From positions 1 to 30,280 of the forward strand of contig JAVKOQ010000523.1 in the NCBI GenBank assembly GCA_031835245.1: 30,280 nucleotides of DNA, given 5' to 3'. Below, piece by piece: positions 9,655-19,516 of the stretch (positions are counted from its first letter, which is position 1; each line of letters opens with the position of its first letter). Position numbers and translations under genes: made by a program. The stretch comes from Balamuthia mandrillaris (taxonomy: Eukaryota > Discosea > Longamoebia > Balamuthiidae). Below the pieces are notes generated by a model, which made no database searches, had not been told where the DNA came from, and worked only from the letters and a program-made list of their open reading frames with translations.

Positions 9655-11410
9655 CGCTTTGCACGAACTCTCTCTCTCTGTTGCCAGATGACAAAACTGA
9701 CGCCTTTTTTTGGCTCCCTTTTTTTGTGCAGGCCAAAGATAAAGACGGAGAGGAGGCTTTGAAGAAAGAGGTCGGCGCCATCTCTCAAAGGATCAAACAG
9801 TTGGAAGTGGACGTGGAGACAACGGCCAACGAGATCAAGCCCAAGCTCAGCGAGATTGGAAACATTGTCCACGAGAGCGTTCCTGTCAGCGATGATGAGG
9901 TTTGTTCTTTTCTCGTCTTCCTATTGTCTCTTTTCTATTGTTCTGTTCTTTTGCGTTGTTCCTTGGCTCACTTCTCCTCTTTTGAAACCAAGGCTAACAA
10001 CGAAATCGTACGCATAAATGGAGAGTGCGCCACCAAGCCTGACGCCCTTCATCACCACGAGCTCTTGGCCATGATCGATGGCTACTCTCCTGAAAGAGGT
10101 TTGTTCTTCACCTTCTCTCTCTCTCTCTCTCTCTCACTCTTCCCCTCTTTCTCTTTTTCTTTCTTGTCCCCAGTTGCCTTCCCTTTGCTCACCCTCATTT
10201 TGCGTTTCGATTGTGCAGGAGTGAAAGTGGCGGGCCACAGAGGTTATTTCCTGAAGGGCTTGGCCGCTCGTTTGAACATGGCCCTCATCACCTACAGCCA
10301 AGACTTTTTGATGAAGAGGGGATACACACTCCTCCAGACTCCCTTCTTCATGAACAAGCCCTCCATGGCCAAGACCGCCCAGCTCACTCAATTCGATGAA
10401 GAGCTCTACAAAGTAAGCCCTTCAGTCTTTTCTTCCTCTCGTCTCATTCTTTCTTGTTTTTTTATTCAATTTTATTCTTATTTTCATATTTTCAAATTAA
10501 AAAGGTAATTGGAACAAGAACGGAAGGCAAACCCGGAGAGGAGGTTAAGAAGACCAGCGAGGAGATGTACCTCATCGCCACCTCTGAACAACCCATCTCT
10601 GCCTATCACATGGACGAATGGATTCAACCCAGCGATCTTCCTCTTAGGTTTGTCTTTCTTTTGCTTCTTTTTCTTCTTTGCTTTTGCAATTTTAAAACAA
10701 ACTGACTCCATTAAAAAAAAGATATGGAGGATTCTCGACTTGTTTCCGTAAGGAGGCTGGCGCGCATGGCAAGGACAACTGGGGCATCTTCCGTGTGCAT
10801 CAGTTTGAAAAGGTGGAACAATTTTGCATTACTGCTCCCGAAAAGTCGTGGGAAGAACACGAAAACATGCTTAAAGCCTCTGAGGAGTTTTATCAATCGG
10901 TACCTCTCCTCTTTCATTTTCCAAAAAATCACCGAACAAATGAATGAATGTTGACAATAACGATAACTATAGTTGGGCCTTCCTTACCGTGTTGTCACCA
11001 TCGTCTCCAAAGAGCTCAACAACGCCGCTGCCAAGAAGTACGATCTGGAGGGCTGGTTCCCCGGCTTCCAAGGCTTCCGCGAGCTGGTCTCCTGCTCCAA
11101 CTGTACGGACTACCAATCGAGGAGCCTCGAGATCCGCTTCGGCACCAAGCAAAAGGGCGAGAGGGAGAAGAAGTACGTGCACATGCTCAACTCCACGCTC
11201 TGCGCCACCACGCGCACCATCTGCTGCATCCTCGAGAACCACCAAACGGCGGAGGGAGTGAAGGTGCCGGAGGCGTTGGTGCCTTACATGGGCGGCATCG
11301 ACTTTTTGCCCTTCACCCAGCCCAAGCCCGTCACCGTGGCGGAGGGCGAGGCCGCCGGCGCCAACAAAAAGGACAAGCAAAAGCAACAAAAGAAGGAAGA
11401 GAACAACTAA
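9263..11410 (+). CDS. SARS1: Cytosolic seryl-tRNA synthetase, 477 aa
   Basis: Eight exons: 9263-9398, 9521-9591, 9732-9899, 9993-10098, 10219-10412, 10505-10647, 10722-10899 and 10973-11410. All introns are GT-AG and the total of 1434 nt is in frame. The enzyme charges tRNA-Ser with serine using ATP. The N-terminal part forms the coiled-coil tRNA-binding arm ([15 protein letters not shown], then a long charged helix). The class II core follows: motif 1 region [29 protein letters not shown]; motif 2 [20 protein letters not shown]; and the motif 3 half with [20 protein letters not shown] and [20 protein letters not shown] lysine/glutamine-rich tail ends the protein, as in eukaryotic cytosolic SerRS, and there is no targeting peptide. 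Length is close to the human enzyme (514). Confidence 0.97.
9627..9654 (+). repeat. (TC)n in SerRS intron 2
   Basis: TC dinucleotide run on the sense strand inside the intron 9592-9731. Confidence 0.9.
10114..10134 (+). repeat. (TC)n in SerRS intron 4
   Basis: TC run on the sense strand inside the intron 10099-10218. Confidence 0.9.
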
Positions 11411-11484
11411 GAAGCAGAGAAGAGGAACCAACTCTACTTTCTTTTTTATTTACAATGACGCTTGCTTTGTTTGAGTAGAAGAAG

Positions 11485-13294
11485 CTAGTCGTTTGTGGTG
11501 GATAAACAAGAGAGATAGGCAGCGACGTGGAGGGAGCAGGCTTTGTTGGAGAAGTGCTCCACGATTGGCATCCAGTGGTGCCGCCAGTTGCTCTCGCTGT
11601 GCTCTCTCATGGCTTTGGTGTCGTACAGCTCGCGCACGTTGTTTGCCGCGATGTCGATGTGCGTCTTGTCCATGAAGTATCCGAATGAAGAACGTTGCAG
11701 CACTTCCAAGTGGTCCAACGCCTTTTCTTCCTCTTGTGAAGAAGGAGGGGAAAAGGGTTTTTGAGCGATGAGAACCGGTTCGCTCTCGTTGTTGTCGTAG
11801 AGAGAGACTTGGTCAAAGAGAGGCACATAAGACATGAAGTTTTGGCTGAACAGCTGGTGGGATCTGAGTTGTGCTCCTATTGGCACATCCCTTCCTGTCT
11901 CGAGTCTTCTGCTTAGCCCTGCATCTTTTCGTGTTAGACCATTAAAAAGTGAGAAGAAGGGAGAGAGCAAGGACAGACCTCGTAAGACTGCGACGTGGGG
12001 ATCAACGGTGACAGCAACAAGTTCGATTCTGTAGGGCTGCTGTGGCACGCACTCCGCCTCCACTTCCCAATACTTCTCTTCTACTATCCACTCTTCTTTT
12101 TCCGTGGCTCCTTCATTCCTTGTAGGAGAAGACGTTCGACGATGGCGAACGTAGCCCGGACCTCTGCGGTAGACGTGAGAACAATCTCGGACCATGGCGA
12201 TGGTTTGCTCCAAGAATGGAGACCATGTAAGAGTGCCATCGAAAAGAATGTCTCGGCGTTTACGAACGGCGAGAAGAAACAGCTCTTCTGCCGTTTGAGT
12301 GGAGTAGGAGTGAACTGCTGCTCCTGCTGCTGTGATGCTGCTGCCGTTGTGGTGCCGCTCTGACAATGCTCTGAAGACTGGATCGGACATCTTGAACGCA
12401 TCAGCTTCAATTCTGTTGTGAGACACGAAGCAAAGAAGTAGAATAAGAAAAGCAAGAAAGGAAGAGTAAAGGGACAAACAGTTGGTTGGTTAGTTACATG
12501 ACAACAGCAGCACCGTGCTTTTTCATGAACTCTGTTTGAGCAAGTTTCTTCTCAACAACGCTCGTTTTGCCTTTCATTAAAAAGAGAAAAGAAACGATAA
12601 AGCAGAAAGAAACAGGAAAAAGAGGTGAGTGAGAATAAGAACGAACCAGCGCCCATACCACCTCCCAAAAAGATAATTCGAGGAGGCTCTATTTCCAGCT
12701 CTTTTCCTTTGCGCACTAGGGCAGCACAACTGTCTTCGTCCATACAGCCCAATGCCTTTTTATAACATATATGTTAGAAAGAACAGATAGGATAGAGCGA
12801 GAATTAAGCCCAAACCTTAAACTTCATCACCATTGTATTGAACTTTCGTTGTACACTAAGATTTTGTTCCGTGCGAAGGACCTTCCATTTGCTCAATGCA
12901 CGCAGCCACAATGCTAAGCCATGGCTCTGTCTCACATTTTTCAGGTCTCCATCGCTTGTGAAAGAGAGATACGATACGTGGAAGATTGAATCAGCTTTTA
13001 GAAATGAAAAGGGATAGAAAGGCATAGAAACGAATTACTCGCGTACGAAGCAAAGGAAAGAGAAGACAGTGCGTTCAGCTTCAGGCGGAAACTTGGCAAT
13101 ATCTACTCCATTTCTTTGTTTGTGTTATTGTGTTGAACATTGATGTTAACAAGAGACAAAAGAACAGCGTACGTACTTTATGAGTTTAATGGTAGGATAT
13201 GCGCGAACACCGTATTTATCGCGAAGAGAGGGCTCTGTAGGTCCATCCACGCATACACATAATGCCTCTCCTTGCAATTCCTTCAGTGCATTGA

Positions 13295-13341
<47 letters not shown>

Positions 13342-13742
13342 ATAGCATGCACACAACGAAGAGTAAGAAGACAACAAAAATATGGAAATGAGCGAAGAGA
13401 AGCAGAGAATAGATAAGCGAAAGGAAAGAGAGAGAAGCAGAAAAGAGACCTTGGCAGCTGCCATGAATGAATAAGATACTTGTTCGCAGTGAGTGCAGTA
13501 CGACGCGTAAAACCAAACCAGAACCTTGCCATTGGGAGCGCAGGCGATAAGCTCGTCGTGGTTCTGTGTCGTCATTCGCTGAAGCCCATATCGACTCCAC
13601 TGCTCCTCTGTTGTTAGCTTTGCTGAAGACTCGTTGGATTGTTCTCCCTTGCTTCCTTTTTCTGGTCTTTGTCGTGGCGTGTTTTGCATTTGTTGTTACA
13701 AATGAAAAGCGAACGAGAATGATCAAGCAGAAGAAGAAGAAC

Positions 13743-13800
<58 letters not shown>

Positions 13801-14344
13801 AGAAGAAGAAGAAGAAGAAGAAGAAGAAGAAGAAGAAGAAGAAGAACAAGAACGAAGCTTACAATAGTTGTTGATTACAGGCGATGATGCTGTCCATATG
13901 GTGCCAATGGTCGCTCAAGTACTTCTCTTTGAGGAATTGCAGCTCTTCCAACAGCTTCCTCGCGCAGTAGGCCTTGTCTATCTCCGGAGCCCCTTCTCCC
14001 TCCTCTTCTCCTCCGCTTATACCTTTCCTCCAAAGGCAAGCCTCTATGAACTCGCGAACGTGCTTGTGCAGGAGCGGGTCGTCCTCCTCCTTGCTCACAG
14101 TGCCCACCTTAGAGCCGGCGAAGAGCACGCGAGAGGCCACGCGAGCCAACAGCAGCACCAAGCGGCGGTCCTGCTCTTTGGTCTCATCGCTGCAGGGCAA
14201 GGCGTTCAACGCCACCCATTGCGGGAAAGAGGGAAACGTGCTGCCCAACGTGTGCAGGTCCAACGAGCAGGAGAAGAAGTCCTCTTTGTTCCATCCCATC
14301 AGATGGGGATGGTCGCTGCTGCTGTTGTCCTCTTCTTCTTCCAT
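11485..14344 (-). CDS. Fusion of unknown N-terminal domain, thioredoxin domain and zeta-like P-loop kinase, about 690 aa
   Basis: Nine exons: 14344-13863, 13666-13450, 13280-13177, 13113-13039, 12954-12816, 12755-12647, 12570-12498, 12412-11979 and 11924-11485; phases agree and the sum is 2073 nt. Residues 1-160 form a helical domain I do not recognise. Residues about 190-305 are a thioredoxin fold with active site CTHC (about 218-221, in WFYASYCTHC) and the cis-proline loop VRAYPTIKLI. The rest is a P-loop kinase of the eukaryotic zeta-like family known from plants: GGGMGAGKTS (about 370-379), VIIEADAFK, ILFDGTLTW, QPYRIELVAVTVD and QLRSHQLFSQNF. Such enzymes phosphorylate small molecules; the substrate here is unknown. 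The gene looks intact. It ends 75 bases from SerRS, convergent. The start at 14344 is supported by a GTCGACA element 34 bases upstream; the frame stays open to 14767, so a longer form cannot be excluded. The first exon-to-thioredoxin junction is the least certain. Confidence 0.8.
13296..13338 (-). repeat. (TC)n on sense strand in intron before thioredoxin exon
   Basis: Written as GA on the plus strand; it is a TC run on the coding strand, directly upstream of the acceptor at 13281 in the intron 13281-13449. Confidence 0.95.
13746..13846. repeat. Composite (CAG)17-(AAG)16 trinucleotide repeat inside an intron
   Basis: Seventeen perfect CAG units (13746-13796) run directly into about sixteen AAG units (13797-13846). 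On the coding strand of the host gene this is (CTT)n followed by (CTG)n, lying in the predicted intron 13667-13862 just after the GTAAGC donor. Polyglutamine and polylysine readings on the plus strand are therefore not believed to be coding. Confidence 0.9.
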
Positions 14345-14377
14345 TTTTCTTTTCTCTTTCCTCCAATTTTCGATTCT

Positions 14378-14384
14378 GTCGACA
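14378..14384. promoter_or_regulatory. GTCGACA element before the thioredoxin-kinase gene
   Basis: TGTCGACA lies 34 bases upstream of ATG 14344 on the minus strand. Its position relative to the start resembles those in other promoters of the window and favours 14344 as the start. Confidence 0.35.
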
Positions 14385-15410
14385 TCGCCGATAAAATTTG
14401 TCTCGTATCGATAATTGACGTAAATTATCCTTCTGGCACCGTTCCTGTACCCAGTTTGACAACAAAACGCGCACAATAGACTGCCATAGGACAGGGAGTC
14501 CCTGGGTTTGCTGGAAAAGTGGTTCCAAAAGGGCTGGGCAGGTGCAGGCTGCTCTAACGCTTGTATCCCTTTCTTCAGCGACTGCACTGTTGCGGTTTGC
14601 TCTAGCTTTTTGCTTCGTTTGTGATAAGCAACTACCGGGGGCCCGTCCTTTCCTTTCCTTCCCACGGGAAGATGAAGGAAGGAAGAGGGAAAGAGCACAG
14701 AAACGGGCAAGGGACCTCTTCTTCCCTCCTCCGCCACACATTTTCTTTCTCTTTCTCCTTCTTCCATTCATCGAGCTAGAAAGGAAGAACACCGCCAACC
14801 ACTCCAAGAAAGCCAATTGGGGTGGGAAGGAGTGTTACGGCGGACGGTGTTGTGGCAAGTGAAGCCGGTTGTGGCCAGCCCTGCGTTTTTCGTATGGACG
14901 AGCTATTTGGCGGTCGTCTACACTGGCGCTTCCTTTGGTTCTGCTCTTGTCTTGCTTGGAGGCTTCTGTCCCCACCGCAGTCATATAGTTTATGTTGCAA
15001 GAGATACTTGGTATCAGCAAGGACGGCGCATTACAAATGGTATAGAAAAAGATAAACACTGTTATATACCTAAAATGAGGAAACCGTAATATTGAACATG
15101 TTTTTTGTTACGTTGGTATTGACCATAAGAAAATTTGTTATGCAAAAAATAAACATAATTGCTTTCATATATTATACTTGTTGGGTGTTGAGAAAGAACG
15201 CAAGTTAGGCCAAAAGGAATAGATGAGAGAACAAAGAAAGGTGGATACCAGTTGGAGTTGTATGTTGGGTGTGAAAAGGAGGTGTTTCTTAAAGAAGTGG
15301 GTGTTATGAGGTAAGATTATTCCAGCTTGCGCTCTTTTTTATTTTTTTGAAGATGCTGTAGTCTTGATTCTCATCTTCTTCCTTGTTTCCTCCCTCTCGA
15401 AAGTGGGTTG

Positions 15411-15670
15411 TCAGATCCAAACATCTTACCATTGGTGGGCGTCATTGTTGAACCTCACTTCTATGGCATTGTTACTATTTATCTTCTCCTCTATTCTCCT
15501 CTTGTGGCACAAATTCCTACATTGACTTCTTCAGTTTGATGCTCTTTTCTGTTTCTTTTTCTCCTAACAGTGGATTGCGCACCTTCAGAGACCTCAAAAC
15601 GATGAACCTGCTTGTAGCCAGAGGTTGGTCCATTAAAATATGTGACTTGTGTGTGTTGTTCAGCACTTGG
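15411..15670 (+). pseudogene. Remnant of a TKL-type protein kinase
   Basis: Two pieces read like a tyrosine-kinase-like kinase of the amoeba type. The first (about 15411-15480) gives SDPNILPLVGVIVEPHFYGI, matching the hinge-preceding region 'HPNIV.LVG..VEPP...IVTE'. The second (15571-15670, bounded by a pyrimidine-rich acceptor and a GTATGT donor) gives FRDLKTMNLLVARGWSIKIC, matching the catalytic loop HRDLKTMNLLV...KICDFG. The catalytic His is Phe and the DFG motif reads DLC, the helix expected between the two pieces is missing, and no full kinase frame surrounds them. I read it as a decayed copy of a host kinase; an active gene with poorly modelled exons is less likely. Confidence 0.5.
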
Positions 15671-16503
15671 GTATGTGAAGTATTCCTACTAATTAACTCC
15701 CCTCTTATCTATCTATTTATAAGGGGTTTTAGTGGGTTTAAAATTAAAAAAAAAATTGTGAGTTATATTTTATTTTAAACCCACTGTGCAGTAGGTACAT
15801 TCTCTTCCTCTTGTTAGAAAGGGTGAATATAAAACGGATTATTCAAAGAGGGAACAAGGGAACAAAGGGTATCAAGAGGGGAAGGTGTGGTGTGAACAAA
15901 ACAAAACTAACAAACTAAAAGAAAGAGAGAAGGAAGCAACAGAATAAAAGGAAGAAGCCTAGCGATGTGGCAGCAGGCGATTGGTCCACGTCACAGATGT
16001 CGACAGAAAGGAAAGGAAAGGAAAGAGGCAACAGAACTAATATGTTAAGAGTAATTCTCAACACTCTTTTTCTTTCTTCTTCTTGCTTCTCATTCTCTTT
16101 TCTCTTTGTTCTGCAGTAGTAGAAACTGCAGACTAGTCCACAGGATTTGCATTATTCCAAGCCATTTCAAACACTGGGTTCAGGCTCTTTTGATGATTTT
16201 CTAGGTACTCATCTCCTCTTTGTTTTGATGTTTTTTTCTCTTGGGTCACGTTTGTCACTCTTTGTTGTTGCAACCCTTTTTTTTTTGTTTATTGTACTCT
16301 TTGCTCTTTTTTCTCTTCTTGTTATTCTGCTCCTTGTTGTCCAACTTTTCAAAATTGTGGCTGGATAAAAAGGGCCTACTACCTTGACTACAAGTCAATG
16401 TATGTGATCAGGATTCGTCTGTATTAAAAATATTGAAAGAGGATGCTAGACTTACCACAGTGATGGTGATACATGACCCAGGGCACTTAAAGAATAATTT
16501 CTA

Positions 16504-16575
16504 GAGGTTGGCAAGGAGGTCAGCAAGGAGGTTGGCAAGAAGCCTATCTTGCTAGTAGCAAGGAGATCAGCAGAT
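16504..16575 (+). repeat. Short 12-nt imperfect tandem repeat
   Basis: Three adjoining copies of GAGGTTGGCAAG / GAGGTCAGCAAG, followed by scattered half copies (AGCAAGGAGATCAGCAG). No function is apparent. Confidence 0.6.
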
Positions 16576-16985
16576 GTGTAAGCAAGGGCTGAAGAAAACA
16601 AGGTGTGGAGGTTCCTTGGGTCTGGCGTGCAACCAACTTAGCTTGCTTCTTCTTTGCATAGTAGCGTTGGTTTCGCTCCTGTCAAAGCCGCTTTTTTCAC
16701 AGAGCCTTCGATTCTTCTTCTTTTTCTTTCTCATGTTCTACTTTTTCTCGAGCTTGATAGCGCTGTTGAGCCTCAGCAGCCCTCTTCCATCGAATTCCCT
16801 TCGCCTCTTGCAGGCACTTTTCCTCTGCTTTCTTATCTCTCTCTCTTTTTTCTTTCTAAGGTAGTACTCTCGGTTGTAGGCTTTGCGGTCTGTAAAGGTT
16901 AAGGCAGCTTAAAGCTTGTTGGGTTGCCTGTTTTCCTGCTACTACCCCCATCCATGGAGTCTGGGTCAGGCCATGAGCTGAACTC

Positions 16986-18121
16986 TTGAGTGAAGATAAC
17001 GAGGAGCTTTTTTCCAGAGATCTGGTCGAAAAGGCTTCCAAACTCTCTGTGCGGAAAGGGGAGCGAAAAGAAATTCACACAGTTAAAATAAAAGAGGGTC
17101 AGGTGGTTGTGTATCCTTCACAAGGAACTCCTTTCAGGCTCAATGCCGCAAGCGCCACCGTGGGAGAGGTATACACTGCCCTAAAAGAAACCTTTCCTCA
17201 GCATATAAGAAACCTTTTTCCCAAGGAAGTTAGTGAGTGTCTTCCCTACACTTGAAAAAATAGTCACCAATTATTTTCTACTTACAACATCGTTCTCTCG
17301 ATGCAAATAGGGCAAGAATCAGTCCAGGAACAGCTCCAGAGGGAGAAGAAGCTGCGATTATTGGCAGAAAACGAGCTCCAGAGAGAAAAGGAGCTTCGAC
17401 AATGGTCAGAAAACGAGCTCCAGAGGATCCAAAAAGAGCTCCAGATTGAGCGGCAACTTAGAAAGCTATCCTCCCTCAGTGCCGCCAGCTATGCCTCAGT
17501 AGGAGCACAAGTCTGTTGTGGCCAAGAAGACCCAACTGAAATAATCACCAACTATATTGAACCGGTGGACACTACGACACTCCAATCCCTGTGGGTGCGT
17601 GTCTTTAACGAAATACCCATCCCTGAGGCTGGTGGTGGGGAGCCACAACTTCAACGCTTCATGGACCAAATGGTGCGGCTAATTACACACCAAGGGCCAC
17701 TAAAAGAGTTCAACAACAGGTACCTAGCAGGTGTCATTTTTCAGACAGCATTTATACACTACTGACCATTATAATAACCAAAACTACAGCTACATTCTCC
17801 CGTTAAGACCTGACATTTCCTTGGTTTCATCCACTGACAACTATGTTCAGTGGAACAACCTGGTGATGACAGGCGAGATTGAAACGAATTTGCAGGAGAA
17901 GCTGAACCACGGACTTGGGCAAGCGGTTACCTATGGTTCGCGCGCATTGTTGACCCAGACAGCTCGGCAATTTATTTTTTGTATTCTGACTTCTGTAGAC
18001 GAAATCATGTTCATCAGGATAACGAGGGAAGAGAAGATGATCGAAAGAACAAACAAAATGCCACTCTTCCCCTTAGTACATTCTTTACCTTTCTCCTTCA
18101 TCCTCATTCATATTAACGATT

Positions 18122-18171
<50 letters not shown>

Positions 18172-19176
18172 ACACAGGGATCTTCCAGGCCCACCTTTCC
18201 GACTGAAGGCTTCCAAATACTAGTTCGCCTGCTGCGGTCCAAGCCTGATAAGCACGGTTATCAATTGCCAAGTTTTCCTGATACGCTTGTGGTGGGCGAG
18301 CATTGTCTTGACCTGAACTCCCTTTTAGGCCTCTCAACGAGCCTAGTCTACAAGGCGACAATGGAGAGCGGAACGGTAGTGGCCGTCAAGTGCACTCCGC
18401 AAGGAAATGGGCAGTTCCAATCCGAACTGCAAGCATTGCAGAAACTGAAGGGCATAGAAGGCGTCCCCTCCCTTATAGGGTATGGAGCTTGCTTGGGCCT
18501 AAATTACGATGCGTTGATAATGGCCCCCTGTGGACTCCCTTTACTACAAATGATCCAATCTGGTGACGGGTTCCTTCCTTGTGAACAAGCTTATATCTTC
18601 GCCGTGCAAGTGTTGGGTGTCCTTGAGGAAGCCCATCAGCGTGGGGTGATGCACGGAGACATTCGTCCTCACAACCTCGTTTTAGCCAACGAACGGATGA
18701 TATTAGTGGACTGGGGACTTGCTCTTCTGAGTGAAGATGTGGCGGAAATTATTGTTTGGGGCTCTGGTCACTTTTCCCCAACTGGACTGCTTTTGGCGGA
18801 AGAGGAGCAACGAGCCTACACCTACACCATGCATGATGACTTGGAAAGCCTGGCTTACACTATTGCCTGGATGATGAACGGCATGCTTCCATGGCAGTCT
18901 TCTTCATACACCACCCGAAAAGCTCTGCTAAAGAGCAGAGACTCCTTCCAGTTCCCAAATGCTGTGCAATGCTTCCTTGACGAGACTCGTTACCTTCGAG
19001 GCGTGAGTTTGACCAGTGAACACTATGATCGCTTGCGTGGGTGTTTCGCAGATGAGAAACAAGAAGAAGCCTGCGAGGCCATTCTCAGTTCTAGAAGGCG
19101 CAAAGGAAAAAAATGTGGAAGGGTGCGTTGCCATTATCACACTACTAAGCCAACGGCAATCGAGTGTCATGCTTAG
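16986..19176 (+). CDS. Crinkler-like protein: ubiquitin-like header, nuclease-like domain and protein kinase (5' end unresolved)
   Basis: Resolved exons: up to 17232, 17311-17719 and from 17790, with introns 17233-17310 (GTGAGT donor) and 17720-17789 in matching phases; the stop is at 19174-19176. The first exon has no in-frame ATG, so the true start is upstream or unresolved. The N-terminal piece (HTVKIKEGQVVVYPS, then TVGEVYTALKETFP) has a hairpin-helix pattern like the ubiquitin-like header of Crinkler proteins. A glutamate-rich coiled coil follows. Then TGEIETNLQEK and a hydrophobic strand set resemble the restriction-endonuclease-like domain that precedes kinases in Crinkler/FunK1 families. 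The kinase has VAVK, HGDIRPHNLVL (HRD loop) and VDWGLA (DFG loop). A TC run and acceptor at 18176-18177 mark another intron whose donor I cannot place. Host kinase; substrate unknown. Confidence 0.7.
18125..18168 (+). repeat. (TC)n directly before a splice acceptor
   Basis: About 20 TC units followed within nine bases by TTTACACAG, inside the Crinkler-like gene. It reads as a microsatellite polypyrimidine tract. Confidence 0.9.
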
Positions 19177-19516
19177 CCAGGAACACATTCCATTATTCTC
19201 TATCCATCACTCACTTTACCTCTTTTTTTTTGTATAAAGCCGTCGTTTTTTCTTTTCTTTTCTTCTCACCTACTATTAAACATACACAAACCCGTTAAAG
19301 TCCATATATGTCCTGCATCTCCAAGTGTATATCCGGCCGTTTATTTGTTTATTTTCCCTAGTATGGAGGAGAGAGAGCAGGTTGACGAAGCAAAAAAGAG
19401 TTGAGCTTTATTTTGTTTGTTTCAAAAACTTCCAAATGGAAGCAAGCTCATCAAAAAAGTGATACCAAATAAAAATGAGATTAGTATCAGAAAAAAAGGA
19501 GGAGGGATGCCTTGTT
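19177..19516. other. Convergent 3' spacer
   Basis: 340 bases between two converging stops. T-rich runs and A/T-rich words suited to 3' ends are present; no gene is seen. Confidence 0.5.

Larger units (their letters stand above)
14345..16985. other. 2.6 kb AT-rich gene-poor stretch
   Basis: From the start of the thioredoxin-kinase gene to the first resolved exon of the Crinkler-like gene. It includes GTCGACA elements (14378, 15999), an open plus frame at about 14780-15089 with a hydrophobic core but no ATG start, remnants of a TKL kinase (15411-15670), a glycine-loop-like fragment near 16174, and a short 12-nt tandem repeat near 16504. One of these pieces may contain unresolved 5' exons of the downstream gene. 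No tRNA, rRNA or transposon was recognised. Confidence 0.5.

Noticed and set aside
13566-13874. Plus-strand frame with polyglutamine and polylysine
   Set aside because: It is the reverse of an intron in a well-supported minus-strand gene and has no other protein-like sequence.
14345-14767. N-terminal extension of the thioredoxin-kinase gene to ATG 14767
   Set aside because: The frame is open, but a GTCGACA element 34 bases before ATG 14344 marks a likely promoter, and the added residues look unlike a domain. It is not fully excluded.
14780-15089. Open plus frame with a hydrophobic stretch (SYLAVVYTGASFGSALVLLG)
   Set aside because: No ATG start, no clear upstream exon and no recognised family; kept only as a note within the gene-poor stretch.
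17720-17744. A 25-nt mini-intron GTACCT...TTTCAG in the Crinkler-like gene
   Set aside because: A 70-nt intron with the same donor and the acceptor at 17789 also keeps the frame and fits the size of other introns.
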